In this document: piece after piece, positions 33,814 through 42,447 of the stretch
How the letters are laid out: every line of letters starts with the position of its first letter
Numbering within the stretch: the first letter of the stretch is position 1
Source: UMGS1766 sp963660915
Lineage (GTDB): Bacteria; Bacillota; Clostridia; Oscillospirales; Oscillospiraceae
NCBI GenBank assembly: GCA_963660915.1
Contig: CAVLAO010000001.1
Location: forward strand, 1 to 64,000
DNA length: 64,000 nt
Reading direction: 5' to 3'
The notes under the pieces: model-generated
The model's database searches: none
Told to the model about the DNA's origin: nothing
What the model saw: the letters and a program-made list of their open reading frames with translations, nothing else
Program-made: the position numbers and the translations under genes

Positions 33814-33857
33814 AGAAAACCTGAAACCATTGCAATAACAGGTTTTCTTTAATTTTT
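33814..33857 (+). terminator. Terminator at end of accessory stretch
   Basis: AGAAAACCTG (33814-33823) pairs with CAGGTTTTCT (33839-33848), followed by TTAATTTTT. Confidence 0.6.
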
Positions 33858-33895
33858 ACTCGTACCTTCTGATTGCATTTCTTTCTTTTACGAGT

Positions 33896-33928
33896 AAAAT
33901 GGGCAGTCCGTAAAGGACTGCCCATTTT
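33896..33928 (-). terminator. Terminator of sugar ABC operon
   Basis: Perfect 14-base stem (33896-33909 with 33915-33928), 5-base loop, T-rich on the minus side. Lies 22 bases past the binding-protein stop. A further 11-base inverted repeat (33854-33864 with 33889-33899) overlaps it. Confidence 0.8.
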
Positions 33929-33950
33929 GATGGAAGTTGTTGTGTGAGAA

Positions 33951-35057
33951 TCAGAACTCACCCTTGCCGATGTACTGATCCACGTTGTCAGCAGTGATAT
34001 AGGTCAGCGCGGTGTAGTGATAATACTCGGTGGAACCGGTGGAGAAGTATTCGTTCATGGCCACGCAGGTCTCAGCAGCGATATCATCTGCGCGGTTCAT
34101 AACGGTCAGCTCCAGCTTGCCGTCCTTAACTGCCTGAATGGCGTCGTTCTGACCGGTGAAGGAATAGACCTTGATCTTATCGGTCATATTGGCTTCCTTG
34201 ATCGCATCTACAGCGCCCATGGTCAGGTCGTCGTCATAGCCCATAACGATGTTGATCTTGTCGCCGTCCGCCTGAATGTGCTGCTCCATAAAGGACTTTG
34301 CGTCCGTACGGCTGGAGAATGCATAGTCAGGCTCATACAGGTTATAGTTGGAAGCGGTAGCCATCTGCTTGCTGAAGCCGGCTTCACGCAGCTGGTAGTC
34401 CATCAGGAAAGGAACGCCGGAAATCTGAACCACATTCAGTTCATCGGTAGTGCCATTGTCTTCAATGACCTTCTTTGCAATGTCCACAAAGGCCTGCTCC
34501 TGATCCGGACCGATGCAGGCGGTAGCATACTCACGACCGGCTTCTGCCACGTCAAGGCCGCACAGGAACAGAGGAATACCGGCTTCCTTGCACTCCTTGG
34601 CAATGTCCACCATGCCAGTGGGGTCGCCGCCGAAAACAGCCAGGGCATCAACACCGGCGTCGATCATCTGACGGCAATCGGTAATAACATCGTCTGCAAC
34701 TGTGTTTGCATCCAATGTCTTGACCGTAGCGCCGGCTTCCTTTGCCATCCGCTCGAACTCGGTGCCAACACGACCGCCCCAGGGAGCAGTGGAGGTAATG
34801 GTGACATAGCCCAATGTCTTGCCGGACAGGTCAACGCCGCTCACATCAACGTTGCAGCCATCCTGTGCACCGGTAGCCGCGGATGCACCGCTCTGGCCGC
34901 CGGCAGCGGAAGAGGAGGCGTCCGCAGAAGATTTGGTGGAGGTATCCGTACCGCCGCCGGACGCAGCGCCGCCATTGCCGGAGGAGCCGCAGGAAACCAG
35001 GGCGAGGGACATGACCAATGCGAGAACGAGAGCCATGATCTTGCTAAGCTTTTTCAT
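33951..35057 (-). CDS. Sugar ABC transporter substrate-binding lipoprotein
   Basis: 368-residue lipoprotein of the RbsB-type (Peripla_BP_4) family: signal peptide ending LALVSCGSSG with lipid-anchored Cys, a Gly/Ser/Ala linker to about residue 65, then GKTLGYVTITSTAPWGGRVG and AVFGGDPTGMVDIAKECKEAGIPL, VQISGVPF and GYDDDLTMGAVDAIKEANM of the two-lobe fold. Binds a pentose, hexose or related ligand outside the cell. Uncommonly placed last in the operon. Ligand unknown. A hairpin upstream at 35091-35118 may raise its expression over the permeases. Confidence 0.92.
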   Translation of the reverse strand: MKKLSKIMALVLALVMSLALVSCGSSGNGGAASGGGTDTSTKSSADASSSAAGGQSGASAATGAQDGCNVDVSGVDLSGKTLGYVTITSTAPWGGRVGTEFERMAKEAGATVKTLDANTVADDVITDCRQMIDAGVDALAVFGGDPTGMVDIAKECKEAGIPLFLCGLDVAEAGREYATACIGPDQEQAFVDIAKKVIEDNGTTDELNVVQISGVPFLMDYQLREAGFSKQMATASNYNLYEPDYAFSSRTDAKSFMEQHIQADGDKINIVMGYDDDLTMGAVDAIKEANMTDKIKVYSFTGQNDAIQAVKDGKLELTVMNRADDIAAETCVAMNEYFSTGSTEYYHYTALTYITADNVDQYIGKGEF

Positions 35058-35090
35058 TTTGTTTTCCTTCCTTTCATTATGTGCCTTTTT

Positions 35091-35118
35091 ATGATATCCG
35101 CAGTCTGCGGAGCATCAT
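35091..35118 (-). other. Intercistronic stem-loop before binding protein gene
   Basis: TCCGCA/TGCGGA core with outer ATGAT/ATCAT pairing. It sits between the second permease and the binding-protein gene, a place where hairpins often protect the abundant downstream message. Confidence 0.5.
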
Positions 35119-35133
35119 TACAACGGGGAAAGA

Positions 35134-36123
35134 TTATTCCACTTCTTTGTTGCTGGTAAAGCGGTCGATGATCAAAACGGCAATCAACAGAGCGCCGGTG
35201 ATCATGTTGACCCAGGCCTGAGGCAGGAACAGAGCGGTCATCATCTGAGAGATTACCCGCATAATCAGAACACCCAGCAGAACGTGGATCGCAGTGCCCT
35301 TGCCGCCGGACATTTTAATACCGCCGATGACGCAGCAGCTGATGGTCAGTGTTGCAAGGCTGTTGCCCTGGGTATAAATTGCATAACCTGCGCTGGATAC
35401 CATAATGAATCCGCATACGGCTGACAGAAGGCCGCACAGAACGTAGGTGATCCAGACGGTTTTTTGAACGCTGATGCCTGCATAAGCGGCAGCTTCGGCG
35501 TTGTCGCCGACGATGTAGAGGTTGTTGCCAAACTTTGTTTTGCGCATCCAGAAGAACACAAGGGCAACAATCAGAACAAAGACAATCACTGCAGGACTGA
35601 ACCACTTTTGACCAAGGAGTTTTGTTCCGGCAATGGTCTTTACGATGTCAGCATCTGCCGGTGCAAAGGATTTCTGGGCGAAGTAGAATACAATGCCCTG
35701 ATATGCGTAGTTGGATGCAATGGTTGCAATCAGCGAGGAAACGCCGATCTTTGCCACGAAGAATCCGTTAATGATTCCGGTAATAATGCCGGTGATCAGG
35801 CAGCCGACAATGGAAATCACGAGGGAGAGCACGGAATTTCCGGTGGCGTTATACACTGCGTTAAAGCAGATCACCGAGGTTACACCCGCCAGACCTGCCT
35901 GGAAACCTGCCGACAGATCGATGTTGCCGGTGATCATTACCAGTGCCAGTCCCAGACAAACAGGGCCATACATGGCGGTATATTTGATTACATTGTAGAA
36001 ACCGGATCCGTATCCATCCACGGCAATGAACGCCGCAAACAACATGATCACCAGAATAAGAACGGAGTTATTGTCCTTAAACAGACGGATCATACGGCTC
36101 TTCTGTTCCGCCTTGGCGGTCAT
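35134..36123 (-). CDS. Sugar ABC transporter permease
   Basis: RbsC-like permease, 329 residues with 8-10 membrane helices. LVMITGNIDLSAGF near residue 60 is the family signature, and a further GNSLATLTISCCVIGGIKMSGGKGTAIHVLLG stretch is typical of the second half. The ATG at 36123 overlaps the stop of the preceding permease in the form TAATG, so the two are coupled. An earlier in-frame start at 36210 lies within the upstream gene and is rejected. Second of two permeases, suggesting a heterodimer. Confidence 0.9.
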   Translation of the reverse strand: MTAKAEQKSRMIRLFKDNNSVLILVIMLFAAFIAVDGYGSGFYNVIKYTAMYGPVCLGLALVMITGNIDLSAGFQAGLAGVTSVICFNAVYNATGNSVLSLVISIVGCLITGIITGIINGFFVAKIGVSSLIATIASNYAYQGIVFYFAQKSFAPADADIVKTIAGTKLLGQKWFSPAVIVFVLIVALVFFWMRKTKFGNNLYIVGDNAEAAAYAGISVQKTVWITYVLCGLLSAVCGFIMVSSAGYAIYTQGNSLATLTISCCVIGGIKMSGGKGTAIHVLLGVLIMRVISQMMTALFLPQAWVNMITGALLIAVLIIDRFTSNKEVE

Positions 36124-37157
36124 TACTTTTTCTTCCACAGTTTGACCCCCTTCCCTCTCAGGACATCCAACGACAGGGCGAACAGCATGATCGCACCCAT
36201 GACGACCCACTGGAGATACTGAGACATATGCAGGCTGGTGAATCCAGCAGACAGAACGCCATAGAACAGCACGCCGATAATCGTGCCCCAGACAGAACCC
36301 TTACCGCCTTGTACCGCGCAGCCACCCAACACAACGCAGAGGATAATCTGCATTTCTGCACCGGAAGCGGACTGCGGGTTGGAGCTGAGGGAGTTTGCCA
36401 TCGTTACGACGGCAGCCAAACCAACGCATAGGCCGGTGATGACATAGGCGATGGTGATGTTGCGCTTGTGGCGAATACCGGAGAAGCGGGCGGCAATGGG
36501 ATTTGCCCCGATAGCATAGATCTGCTGACCGTAAACTGTACGGCTCAGAATCAAACCGAGAATTACAGCCACTGCCACAAACCAGATGATCAAAATGCTG
36601 ATCGGGCCAACCGAAGCCTTGCCCAGTGCGCGGAAAGCGGGAGAGCAATTGTCCGGAATGACCAGAACGGTACCGGCAGAAACCAGAATTGCCAAGGCAC
36701 TGTAAATGGAGCTGGTACCCAACGTGGTAATAAAACTGTTCAGCTTTACATAACTGACCAGAACACCATTCGCCAGACCGCACAGCGCGCCGACGCCTAA
36801 CGTAACAAGCACGGTTAAAGCCGCATTGTTCGTTTTCATCATGATGGAGGCCGCCACGCAGCAGGTAAAGGTAAGCATGTTGCCGACGGAAAGGTCAATG
36901 TTTCCGGTCAACATGACCAATGTTAAGCCAAAGGCGATGATTCCGGTATAAACCATCTGGCGGAAGATCATCATTAAGTTGCTGGGTGTAATGAAAATCA
37001 ATCCTCCGCCCCCGCCGTTGGTTGCCTGCAGGATAATCTCAAAGATAACCAGTGCTGCGAGCATCGCCAAAAAGACGGAGCTGCCGTTCAGAGCCTGAAA
37101 TTTCGACCAGTAGTAGGAGAAGCCACCTTTCTTGGCGGCGGTTTTCTTCTCACTCAT
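36123..37157 (-). CDS. Sugar ABC transporter permease
   Basis: RbsC-family permease, 344 residues. Short cytosolic N-terminus rich in Lys, helices from about residue 25, the signature VMLTGNIDLSVGNML, and CVVLGGCAVQGGKGSVWGTIIGVLF in the second half. AGGAGGCGG is about 9 bases before the ATG at 37157; a start at 37244 would lie inside the ATPase gene. Pairs with the downstream permease. Confidence 0.9.
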   Translation of the reverse strand: MSEKKTAAKKGGFSYYWSKFQALNGSSVFLAMLAALVIFEIILQATNGGGGGLIFITPSNLMMIFRQMVYTGIIAFGLTLVMLTGNIDLSVGNMLTFTCCVAASIMMKTNNAALTVLVTLGVGALCGLANGVLVSYVKLNSFITTLGTSSIYSALAILVSAGTVLVIPDNCSPAFRALGKASVGPISILIIWFVAVAVILGLILSRTVYGQQIYAIGANPIAARFSGIRHKRNITIAYVITGLCVGLAAVVTMANSLSSNPQSASGAEMQIILCVVLGGCAVQGGKGSVWGTIIGVLFYGVLSAGFTSLHMSQYLQWVVMGAIMLFALSLDVLRGKGVKLWKKK

Positions 37158-38703
37158 TTTCTTCCGCCTCCTTCTTTGCCTCGAGTTCCTCGTGGAAGTC
37201 CGCATGGAAGTTTCCACCCAAGGCACAGGCAAGCACCTGTTCACGGGTCAGTTCCGGAGTAATGTCCAGTTGAGCGGTCTTTTTGCCTTCAAAGATGGTA
37301 ACAATACTGTCGCATACGCCCATAACTTCTTCGATTTCGGAGGAGACAACAATGATGGCCATACCCTGTTTTGCCAGATCGGACAGCAGGCCGTAGATTT
37401 CAGACTTAGAACCAACGTCAATGCCGCGGGTCGGTTCGTCCACGATGAGAACCTTGGGATTCATCATCAGCCACTTGGCTACAACCACTTTCTGCTGGTT
37501 GCCGCCGGACAGGTTGCCTACCAGCTGATTGACCGAAGGAGCCTTAATGGAGATGGATTTCATATACTGATCTGCCGCTTTGCGCTGAGCACCACGATTG
37601 ATAACGCCCAAGCGAGCCAGATGCGGCAATCGAACCAGCGTCATATTCAGCAGAATGGACAGTCGGAGTGCAAGCCCCTCTTTCTTTCGATCCTCCGTGC
37701 AGAAACCAATGCCGCCTTCGATGGCTGCGGAAGGACTTCCGCCCCTCAGCTTTTTCCCATCCAGAATGACCTCGCCGGAATCATACTTATCCACGCCGAA
37801 CACTGCGCGCATGATTTCGCTCCGGCCGGCACCGACCAGACCGAAGAAACCGACAACCTCGCCCTTGCGGACGGTGAAAGAGATATCCTCGAATACGCCC
37901 TTTCGGGTCAGGTTCTTTACCTCCAGCATAGGAGTCGTAATCTCCGCTGTTTCCTTCAAATACAGGTTTTCCAGCGGACGGCCAATCATATTGGCAATCA
38001 GCTCATCCTGCGTAAAGTCATCTTTGTTTTTGCTGACGATATTTTTGCCGTCGCGGATGACTGTAATGCGGTCGGAAAGGAACATAACCTCGTCTAGCTT
38101 ATGGCTGATGTAGATGATGGCAATGTTTCGATCCACCAGCTTGCGAATCACATTGAACAGGGTCTCGGTTTCCTGCTCCGACAGCGAGGAAGTGGGTTCG
38201 TCCATGATGATCAGACGAGCATTACGGGTCAGCGCGCGGCCGATTTCAATCATCTGCTGCTGACCTACGGACAAATCACCCGCAATCGTCTTTGGCGAAA
38301 TGTGCATGTCCAGTTCATTGAGGATCTCCTCCGTCTTTGCATACAGAGTTTTGTGATCCACCAGTTTCCCCTTCATTGGCAAGTTGCCGATGAACAGATT
38401 CTGTGCCACATCCAGCTGCGGCGCAATGGACAGTTCCTGATAGACGCAGGACACGCCGGCCGCAATACCTTCCGTGGTGGAGCTGAAGTTGACTGATTTT
38501 CCGTCGATCAGGTAGTCACCGCCGTCACGGGCATGAACACCGGTCATAACTTTAATCAGTGTGGATTTGCCTGCACCGTTTTCGCCGCACAGGGAATGAA
38601 CTTCGCCCTCTCGGATATCGAAAGAGACGCCATCCAGCGCCCGTACGCCGGGGAACAGCTTGACAATTTCTTTGAGCTCGATGAATGTATCGCCTTTACT
38701 CAA
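37150..38703 (-). CDS. Sugar ABC transporter ATP-binding protein (RbsA/MglA type)
   Basis: Two-cassette ATPase of about 517 residues. N-terminal cassette: Walker A GENGAGKSTL, signature LSVGQQQMIEIGRAL, Walker B RLIIMDEPTSSLS. C-terminal cassette: degenerate phosphate loop GLVGAGRSE, signature LSGGNQQKVVVAKWL, VLIVDEPTRGID. This split is normal for RbsA/MglA. No ATG is suitable: a TTG at 38703 with AGGGGG 9 bases upstream is chosen, with TTG 38709 and GTG 38727 as alternatives. First gene of the transporter operon; overlaps the permease by 8 bases. Confidence 0.92.
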   Translation of the reverse strand: MSKGDTFIELKEIVKLFPGVRALDGVSFDIREGEVHSLCGENGAGKSTLIKVMTGVHARDGGDYLIDGKSVNFSSTTEGIAAGVSCVYQELSIAPQLDVAQNLFIGNLPMKGKLVDHKTLYAKTEEILNELDMHISPKTIAGDLSVGQQQMIEIGRALTRNARLIIMDEPTSSLSEQETETLFNVIRKLVDRNIAIIYISHKLDEVMFLSDRITVIRDGKNIVSKNKDDFTQDELIANMIGRPLENLYLKETAEITTPMLEVKNLTRKGVFEDISFTVRKGEVVGFFGLVGAGRSEIMRAVFGVDKYDSGEVILDGKKLRGGSPSAAIEGGIGFCTEDRKKEGLALRLSILLNMTLVRLPHLARLGVINRGAQRKAADQYMKSISIKAPSVNQLVGNLSGGNQQKVVVAKWLMMNPKVLIVDEPTRGIDVGSKSEIYGLLSDLAKQGMAIIVVSSEIEEVMGVCDSIVTIFEGKKTAQLDITPELTREQVLACALGGNFHADFHEELEAKKEAEENE

Positions 38704-39036
38704 GCTCAAGCACCCCCTATCTTTCACATAAATCCCTTACTCTTTCTCAAACTTTTTGTTTGATTAGCCATATTATATGCGTTAAAAAACAAAAAAGCAA
38801 GCATTTTATACATTCATAGTGCGAAATATAGTCAAAAAATTGTGTAAAATGCTGCTTTACAATTTTGATATGATAACTTTAAAACAGAAAAAACGGATTA
38901 TTTTGCAAAAACACGACCATACATAAAACAAAACAGGCAACAAAAGAGGCCTTTTTTAGTTAATATAGCTATTTTTATAGATGCTAAGAATATGTCAATT
39001 TGGTCATATTGCTATTGCTGAGCGCATATTATAACA
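38704..39036 (-). promoter_or_regulatory. AT-rich intergenic region with weak promoter candidate
   Basis: About 330 bases with no gene seen. On the minus strand TTGACT (38830-38835) and TATAAA (38805-38810) with a long 19-base spacer could start the sugar operon. The rest is AT-rich with scattered AAAAAA runs and no convincing operator. Confidence 0.4.
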
Positions 39037-39074
39037 GCTCTGCACCGCAAACTTATTCGTCTGCGGCGCAGAGC
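39037..39074 (-). terminator. Hairpin downstream of C39 peptidase gene
   Basis: Thirteen-base arms 39037-39049 and 39062-39074 with one G-U pair on the minus strand. The T run is weak. Confidence 0.6.
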
Positions 39075-39078
39075 CGGT

Positions 39079-39999
39079 TCAGTTTTCAGAAAACGCCCAA
39101 AGATTTTTGATTTGCGTGCGCAGTGTATCAAATGCCCATCGTTGTTGGCTGCGTTGGTAGCTGTTTGGATCATAAACTGTAAAATTACCATCTGAATATG
39201 CGGTAATTACGATGAAGTGTCCCGCATCGGTAAAATCCCCGGGGCCGACGGAGGCAATGATCGGCCGACCGGAGGAGACTGCAGAAATCATCTCCCTTTC
39301 TGAAAGTGGGAGTTCCTCTGCCAGAAGGCCATAGTGCTGGCACCCTTCGCTCATCAGCGCCCAGGTTGTGCCTGTCCCGCTGCTGTAATAGCCCTCTTTT
39401 TCTGCATAGGCAGCTATTGCGGCCGGCGTTGCATTCCCATTTCCGGTCAGACCGGCAACCACCATGGAAAGGCAGGTTGGACCGCAGCCGGTGTATCCAA
39501 TCAGACCGGTACCGTAAGTGCAATAGCCCCAGCGGCTGTCCCACTGCAGCAGTAACGGAACCCCGTCGGAAAGCTCTTCCGCATTCAGTGAAGCAGAAGA
39601 GGAAGAAACCGCAGAAGGATATTGGTAAACGAAGTCGATAGTCTCTTCGTTCTTCTGCACCAGTTCCTGCAGAATCTGCGGATAAAGATCGCTGCGACTG
39701 AGAATATACTCCAGCTTCTGGTCATCCGTTAATTCCTGCACTCCAGTTTCCACTGCCGCATCACTTCCGTTCTGCGGCAAAGGCTCTGAAACAGAGGACG
39801 CGGTTGTTTCGGGCGCAGGGTGCAGAACATGATAAATTCCCCGGCACAACGCAAAAATCAGTGCAAATAACAAAATCAAAACAGCCAGGAAAGTCAGGTC
39901 TTCGCGCATACGCTGACGGGCAAAGGAATCGCAGCGATTGTGACCGGCAGGCGCCTTCGGCTGGGGGGAAGCAACGCCTTCATAGTGATACCGTGCCAT
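39079..39999 (-). CDS. Membrane-anchored C39-like cysteine peptidase
   Basis: 306 residues. A basic N-terminus, one membrane helix (about 36-57), a Ser/Thr/Ala-rich external linker, then a C39-like peptidase domain from about residue 145. Catalytic residues appear to be Cys172 (YTGCGPTCLSMV), His261 (DAGHFIVITAY) and Asp277 (YDPNS), spaced as in C39-like enzymes. Probably acts at the outer face of the membrane on peptides or cell wall linked substrates; the target is unknown. Its upstream region shares the motif of the response-regulator promoter, so it may belong to that regulon. Confidence 0.85.
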   Translation of the reverse strand: MARYHYEGVASPQPKAPAGHNRCDSFARQRMREDLTFLAVLILLFALIFALCRGIYHVLHPAPETTASSVSEPLPQNGSDAAVETGVQELTDDQKLEYILSRSDLYPQILQELVQKNEETIDFVYQYPSAVSSSSASLNAEELSDGVPLLLQWDSRWGYCTYGTGLIGYTGCGPTCLSMVVAGLTGNGNATPAAIAAYAEKEGYYSSGTGTTWALMSEGCQHYGLLAEELPLSEREMISAVSSGRPIIASVGPGDFTDAGHFIVITAYSDGNFTVYDPNSYQRSQQRWAFDTLRTQIKNLWAFSEN

Positions 40000-40049
40000 A
40001 GGACAATGTCTCCATTCATCTTGGGATTTGTCCTGATTTTAGCAAGTGC

Positions 40050-40086
40050 TTGTATCACAAATGAGGTCGACTTGTGTCTGAGTTGT
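40050..40086 (-). promoter_or_regulatory. Candidate response-regulator site upstream of C39 peptidase
   Basis: Minus strand ACAACT CAGAC ACAAGT (40070-40086), then TTTGTGATACAA (40050-40061). Both blocks recur upstream of the response regulator gene at 43168-43195. Repeat unit spacing is 11 bases, usual for OmpR/PhoB-type factors. Confidence 0.65.
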
Positions 40087-40091
40087 TATTT

Positions 40092-41012
40092 TCAGGCGGA
40101 GAGCTCCGCCTGAATTTGATAGACAACGCTGCCGATGTTCTGATCGGATGAACTGCGTTCCATCTGCTCTATTTGAATGGACACATCCAGACGAAACACC
40201 TGATCTGCACTCAGAGCGGAAAACTGTTTTGCGCTGGTATTGCTCTCATATTTACTGCTGTCTTCTGTTTCATTGTCGGTAGAAGCGGTCGAGGAGACTT
40301 CCGTGAATTGAATCCCCAGCTGACTTCGATAGGCCGACAGCAGGCAGGACCAGAGAAGTTCCGGCGAGGGTTTCGAAGGATCATCATAGGAAGAGAGAGT
40401 CAAATTCATATAAACCGGCGCTCCGGTGGAGCAATCCAACAGTAATTCCGATCCTCCCAGTGTTGGGTTGATGCCGCTGTAGTCGATGGCATTGATCATT
40501 AGAATGTCGGCTTGGGATGTATTCTGGCTGGATATGGGCACAACATTGGTGTATCCCAACATCTCCAGACCAGTAATCCAACAGGACTCATCATTAAGTG
40601 CTTCATTCCAATCTTGCAGAAAACTATCAAAGCGGGAGAGCGCGTCAGAACCGTCGAGATTGGTTTCATCCTCTTCACCATCACCATTGTCCACACTGGC
40701 CATCTCCCCATTCGGTGCAACGGTCCATTCCTGTCCGCTCATCGCGCTCTTATACCGGATGGTGTTCCGCAGCGATTGTTTCATGGACTCGTATTGATCG
40801 CCATAGGGATGAATGTCGGAAACAGAGATCTGTGAAGTAGTCCGGAAATATTTTGCGGAACGGCGTTGGAGCAGCCAATTGGGCAGAGCAGAGCCAAGCA
40901 CTAACAGAGCTGCAGCCAAAACAACAGTTATCAAAACAGAAAGTCCCCGTGCGGCAGAGTGCATATTCGGCTCATGCCGCAATGGAACCGATGATTGTTC
41001 TCGTTTCCCCAT
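40092..41012 (-). CDS. Single-pass membrane protein of two-component operon, unknown function
   Basis: 306 residues, not assigned to a family. Basic cytosolic N-terminus, one helix at about 23-47 (LSVLITVVLAAALLVLGSALP), then an external domain that begins with SDIHPYGDQYESMKQSLRNTI and holds mixed strands and helices (e.g. MNLTLSSYDD, LLWSCLLSAYRSQLGI) and a Ser/Thr/Glu-rich stretch near 245-262. It starts 4 bases after the histidine kinase with AAGGAGAG, so it is the third gene of the regulator operon and could modulate the kinase in the style of YycH-like accessory proteins, which is inference. Confidence 0.7.
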   Translation of the reverse strand: MGKREQSSVPLRHEPNMHSAARGLSVLITVVLAAALLVLGSALPNWLLQRRSAKYFRTTSQISVSDIHPYGDQYESMKQSLRNTIRYKSAMSGQEWTVAPNGEMASVDNGDGEEDETNLDGSDALSRFDSFLQDWNEALNDESCWITGLEMLGYTNVVPISSQNTSQADILMINAIDYSGINPTLGGSELLLDCSTGAPVYMNLTLSSYDDPSKPSPELLWSCLLSAYRSQLGIQFTEVSSTASTDNETEDSSKYESNTSAKQFSALSADQVFRLDVSIQIEQMERSSSDQNIGSVVYQIQAELSA

Positions 41013-41016
41013 GGAA

Positions 41017-42447
41017 TCACTCTCCTTCTGGTTCCGTTTCCGGACAAAGCGCCAGCGTCAGTTCAACGGATGTTCCTTGCCCTTCCGCACTGATATAGTT
41101 CAGCGATGTGCCGTGAATCGCAGCAATTTTAGCTCCCAACGCAAGACCGAGCCCTGCGCCGTGCTCCTTGCGGGAACGGGACTTATCCACCATGTAGAAG
41201 GCCTCTGTAATGCGCTGCAGCTGATCTGCCGGAATTCCTCGCCCGTTGTCCGTTACCGCAATGTGGTAATAATTTTGCTCGATCCATCCCTCTAGTTTCA
41301 CCCGGTTTCCGCCGGATTTCAGCGCATTGTCCAACAAATTCAGCAGCAGTGTTTTAAACAGATCATATTCGATGCGGGCATAACCGGATGCGCAATGAAA
41401 CTCCAGTTTTACGCCTCGCTTGACCGCAGAAGGATAGATGCTTTCCTTTACGTCTTGAAATAATTCCTTCAGTTCCATCTCTTCCAGAAGAAAATCCTGC
41501 CGGTTCAAGGTGATCAGTTCCAGTAATTTAAAGGAGAGCGCTTCCAAGCGCATGCCCTCATTTACAATGTAACCTGCAGCTTCGTGCACCTGCGTGGGGG
41601 TCAGTGATCTCTGGTACAGGGTGTCGGCATAGCCGATAATGCTGGTCATCGGGGTTTTCAGTTCATGGGCAAAATTTGCTACGAAATCCTCGCGTTGCTG
41701 TACAGCCAATTCAAGTGCCTCGATCTTGCTTTCGATGGTATCTGCCATCTGGTTATAGGTGCGGGTCAGATCGCCGATTTCATCTCGTGAATGCGTGCAC
41801 AGTCGCTTTGCGTAATCGCCTTCTGCAAAGGCACGGCTGGCATCGTCCAATCGTTTGATTGGGCGCGTCAATAGGAAGGAAAACAGCAGCATAAGCAGAG
41901 AGGAAATCAAAGCAGTCAAAAGGAATACAATCTGGCAGCGATGCTGCAAGTTTTCCGCCTCGAAAAAAACGCCTGTGATGTCCTGCTGTGTGATCAATTC
42001 CAACCCAAAACCGTTCTGCGTGAAGCTGCTGCTCATAAGCAGAAGACGTGCCGCACCGTCAGAAGTCGAAGTCTCTTGAATCTTATAGGAAATGCTTCCC
42101 TCCGAGGAATCCATCTCCGTCAAAACGGTTTCTGCCAGCGAAGAATCCATATTGGCATACAATGCATCCCCATTTGCTGACTTCAAATACAAACTGACGC
42201 CCATAGCTTCTGCCGTCTGTCCCGCCAGAGTAGACAGCGTGCCGTTATCAACCGTTTCGCTTTGGTCCGCTGTGATTATGGCGGACTGCAATGAATATTT
42301 TACTAATTGATGCTGCTGCAATCCATTTTCCACCTGATGTTCTACTGCATTGTCCAAGCTGGAGGACACGGTATAGTATTCCGTTACAGACAGCGCCACG
42401 GTGAGCACCAGGGCAGTGCAAAGAAACAATTTTGAGAAGAATTTCAT
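41017..42447 (-). CDS. Sensor histidine kinase
   Basis: 476-residue membrane kinase. Helix 1 (about 5-24), external sensor domain (25-168), helix 2 (172-193), HAMP (194-250), HisKA with His261 in FAHELKTPMTS, and HATPase with Asn374 (LLDNALKSGG), DNGRGIPADQ and GAGLGLALG. Start ATG at 42447 overlaps the regulator stop by 4 bases; a start further up would sit inside the regulator gene. It phosphorylates the response regulator encoded just upstream. The external domain has no recognised ligand-binding type. Confidence 0.93.
   Translation of the reverse strand: MKFFSKLFLCTALVLTVALSVTEYYTVSSSLDNAVEHQVENGLQQHQLVKYSLQSAIITADQSETVDNGTLSTLAGQTAEAMGVSLYLKSANGDALYANMDSSLAETVLTEMDSSEGSISYKIQETSTSDGAARLLLMSSSFTQNGFGLELITQQDITGVFFEAENLQHRCQIVFLLTALISSLLMLLFSFLLTRPIKRLDDASRAFAEGDYAKRLCTHSRDEIGDLTRTYNQMADTIESKIEALELAVQQREDFVANFAHELKTPMTSIIGYADTLYQRSLTPTQVHEAAGYIVNEGMRLEALSFKLLELITLNRQDFLLEEMELKELFQDVKESIYPSAVKRGVKLEFHCASGYARIEYDLFKTLLLNLLDNALKSGGNRVKLEGWIEQNYYHIAVTDNGRGIPADQLQRITEAFYMVDKSRSRKEHGAGLGLALGAKIAAIHGTSLNYISAEGQGTSVELTLALCPETEPEGE

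Noticed and set aside
33551..33850. Possible Fic-like or transposon protein fragment
   Set aside because: Short fragments such as QEVDNDEAEDVGKYRTV were suggestive but far too short to name a family.
34017..35159. Long plus-strand frame opposite the sugar-binding protein
   Set aside because: The minus strand encodes a signal peptide and binding domain; the plus frame is antisense and shows no coherent domain.
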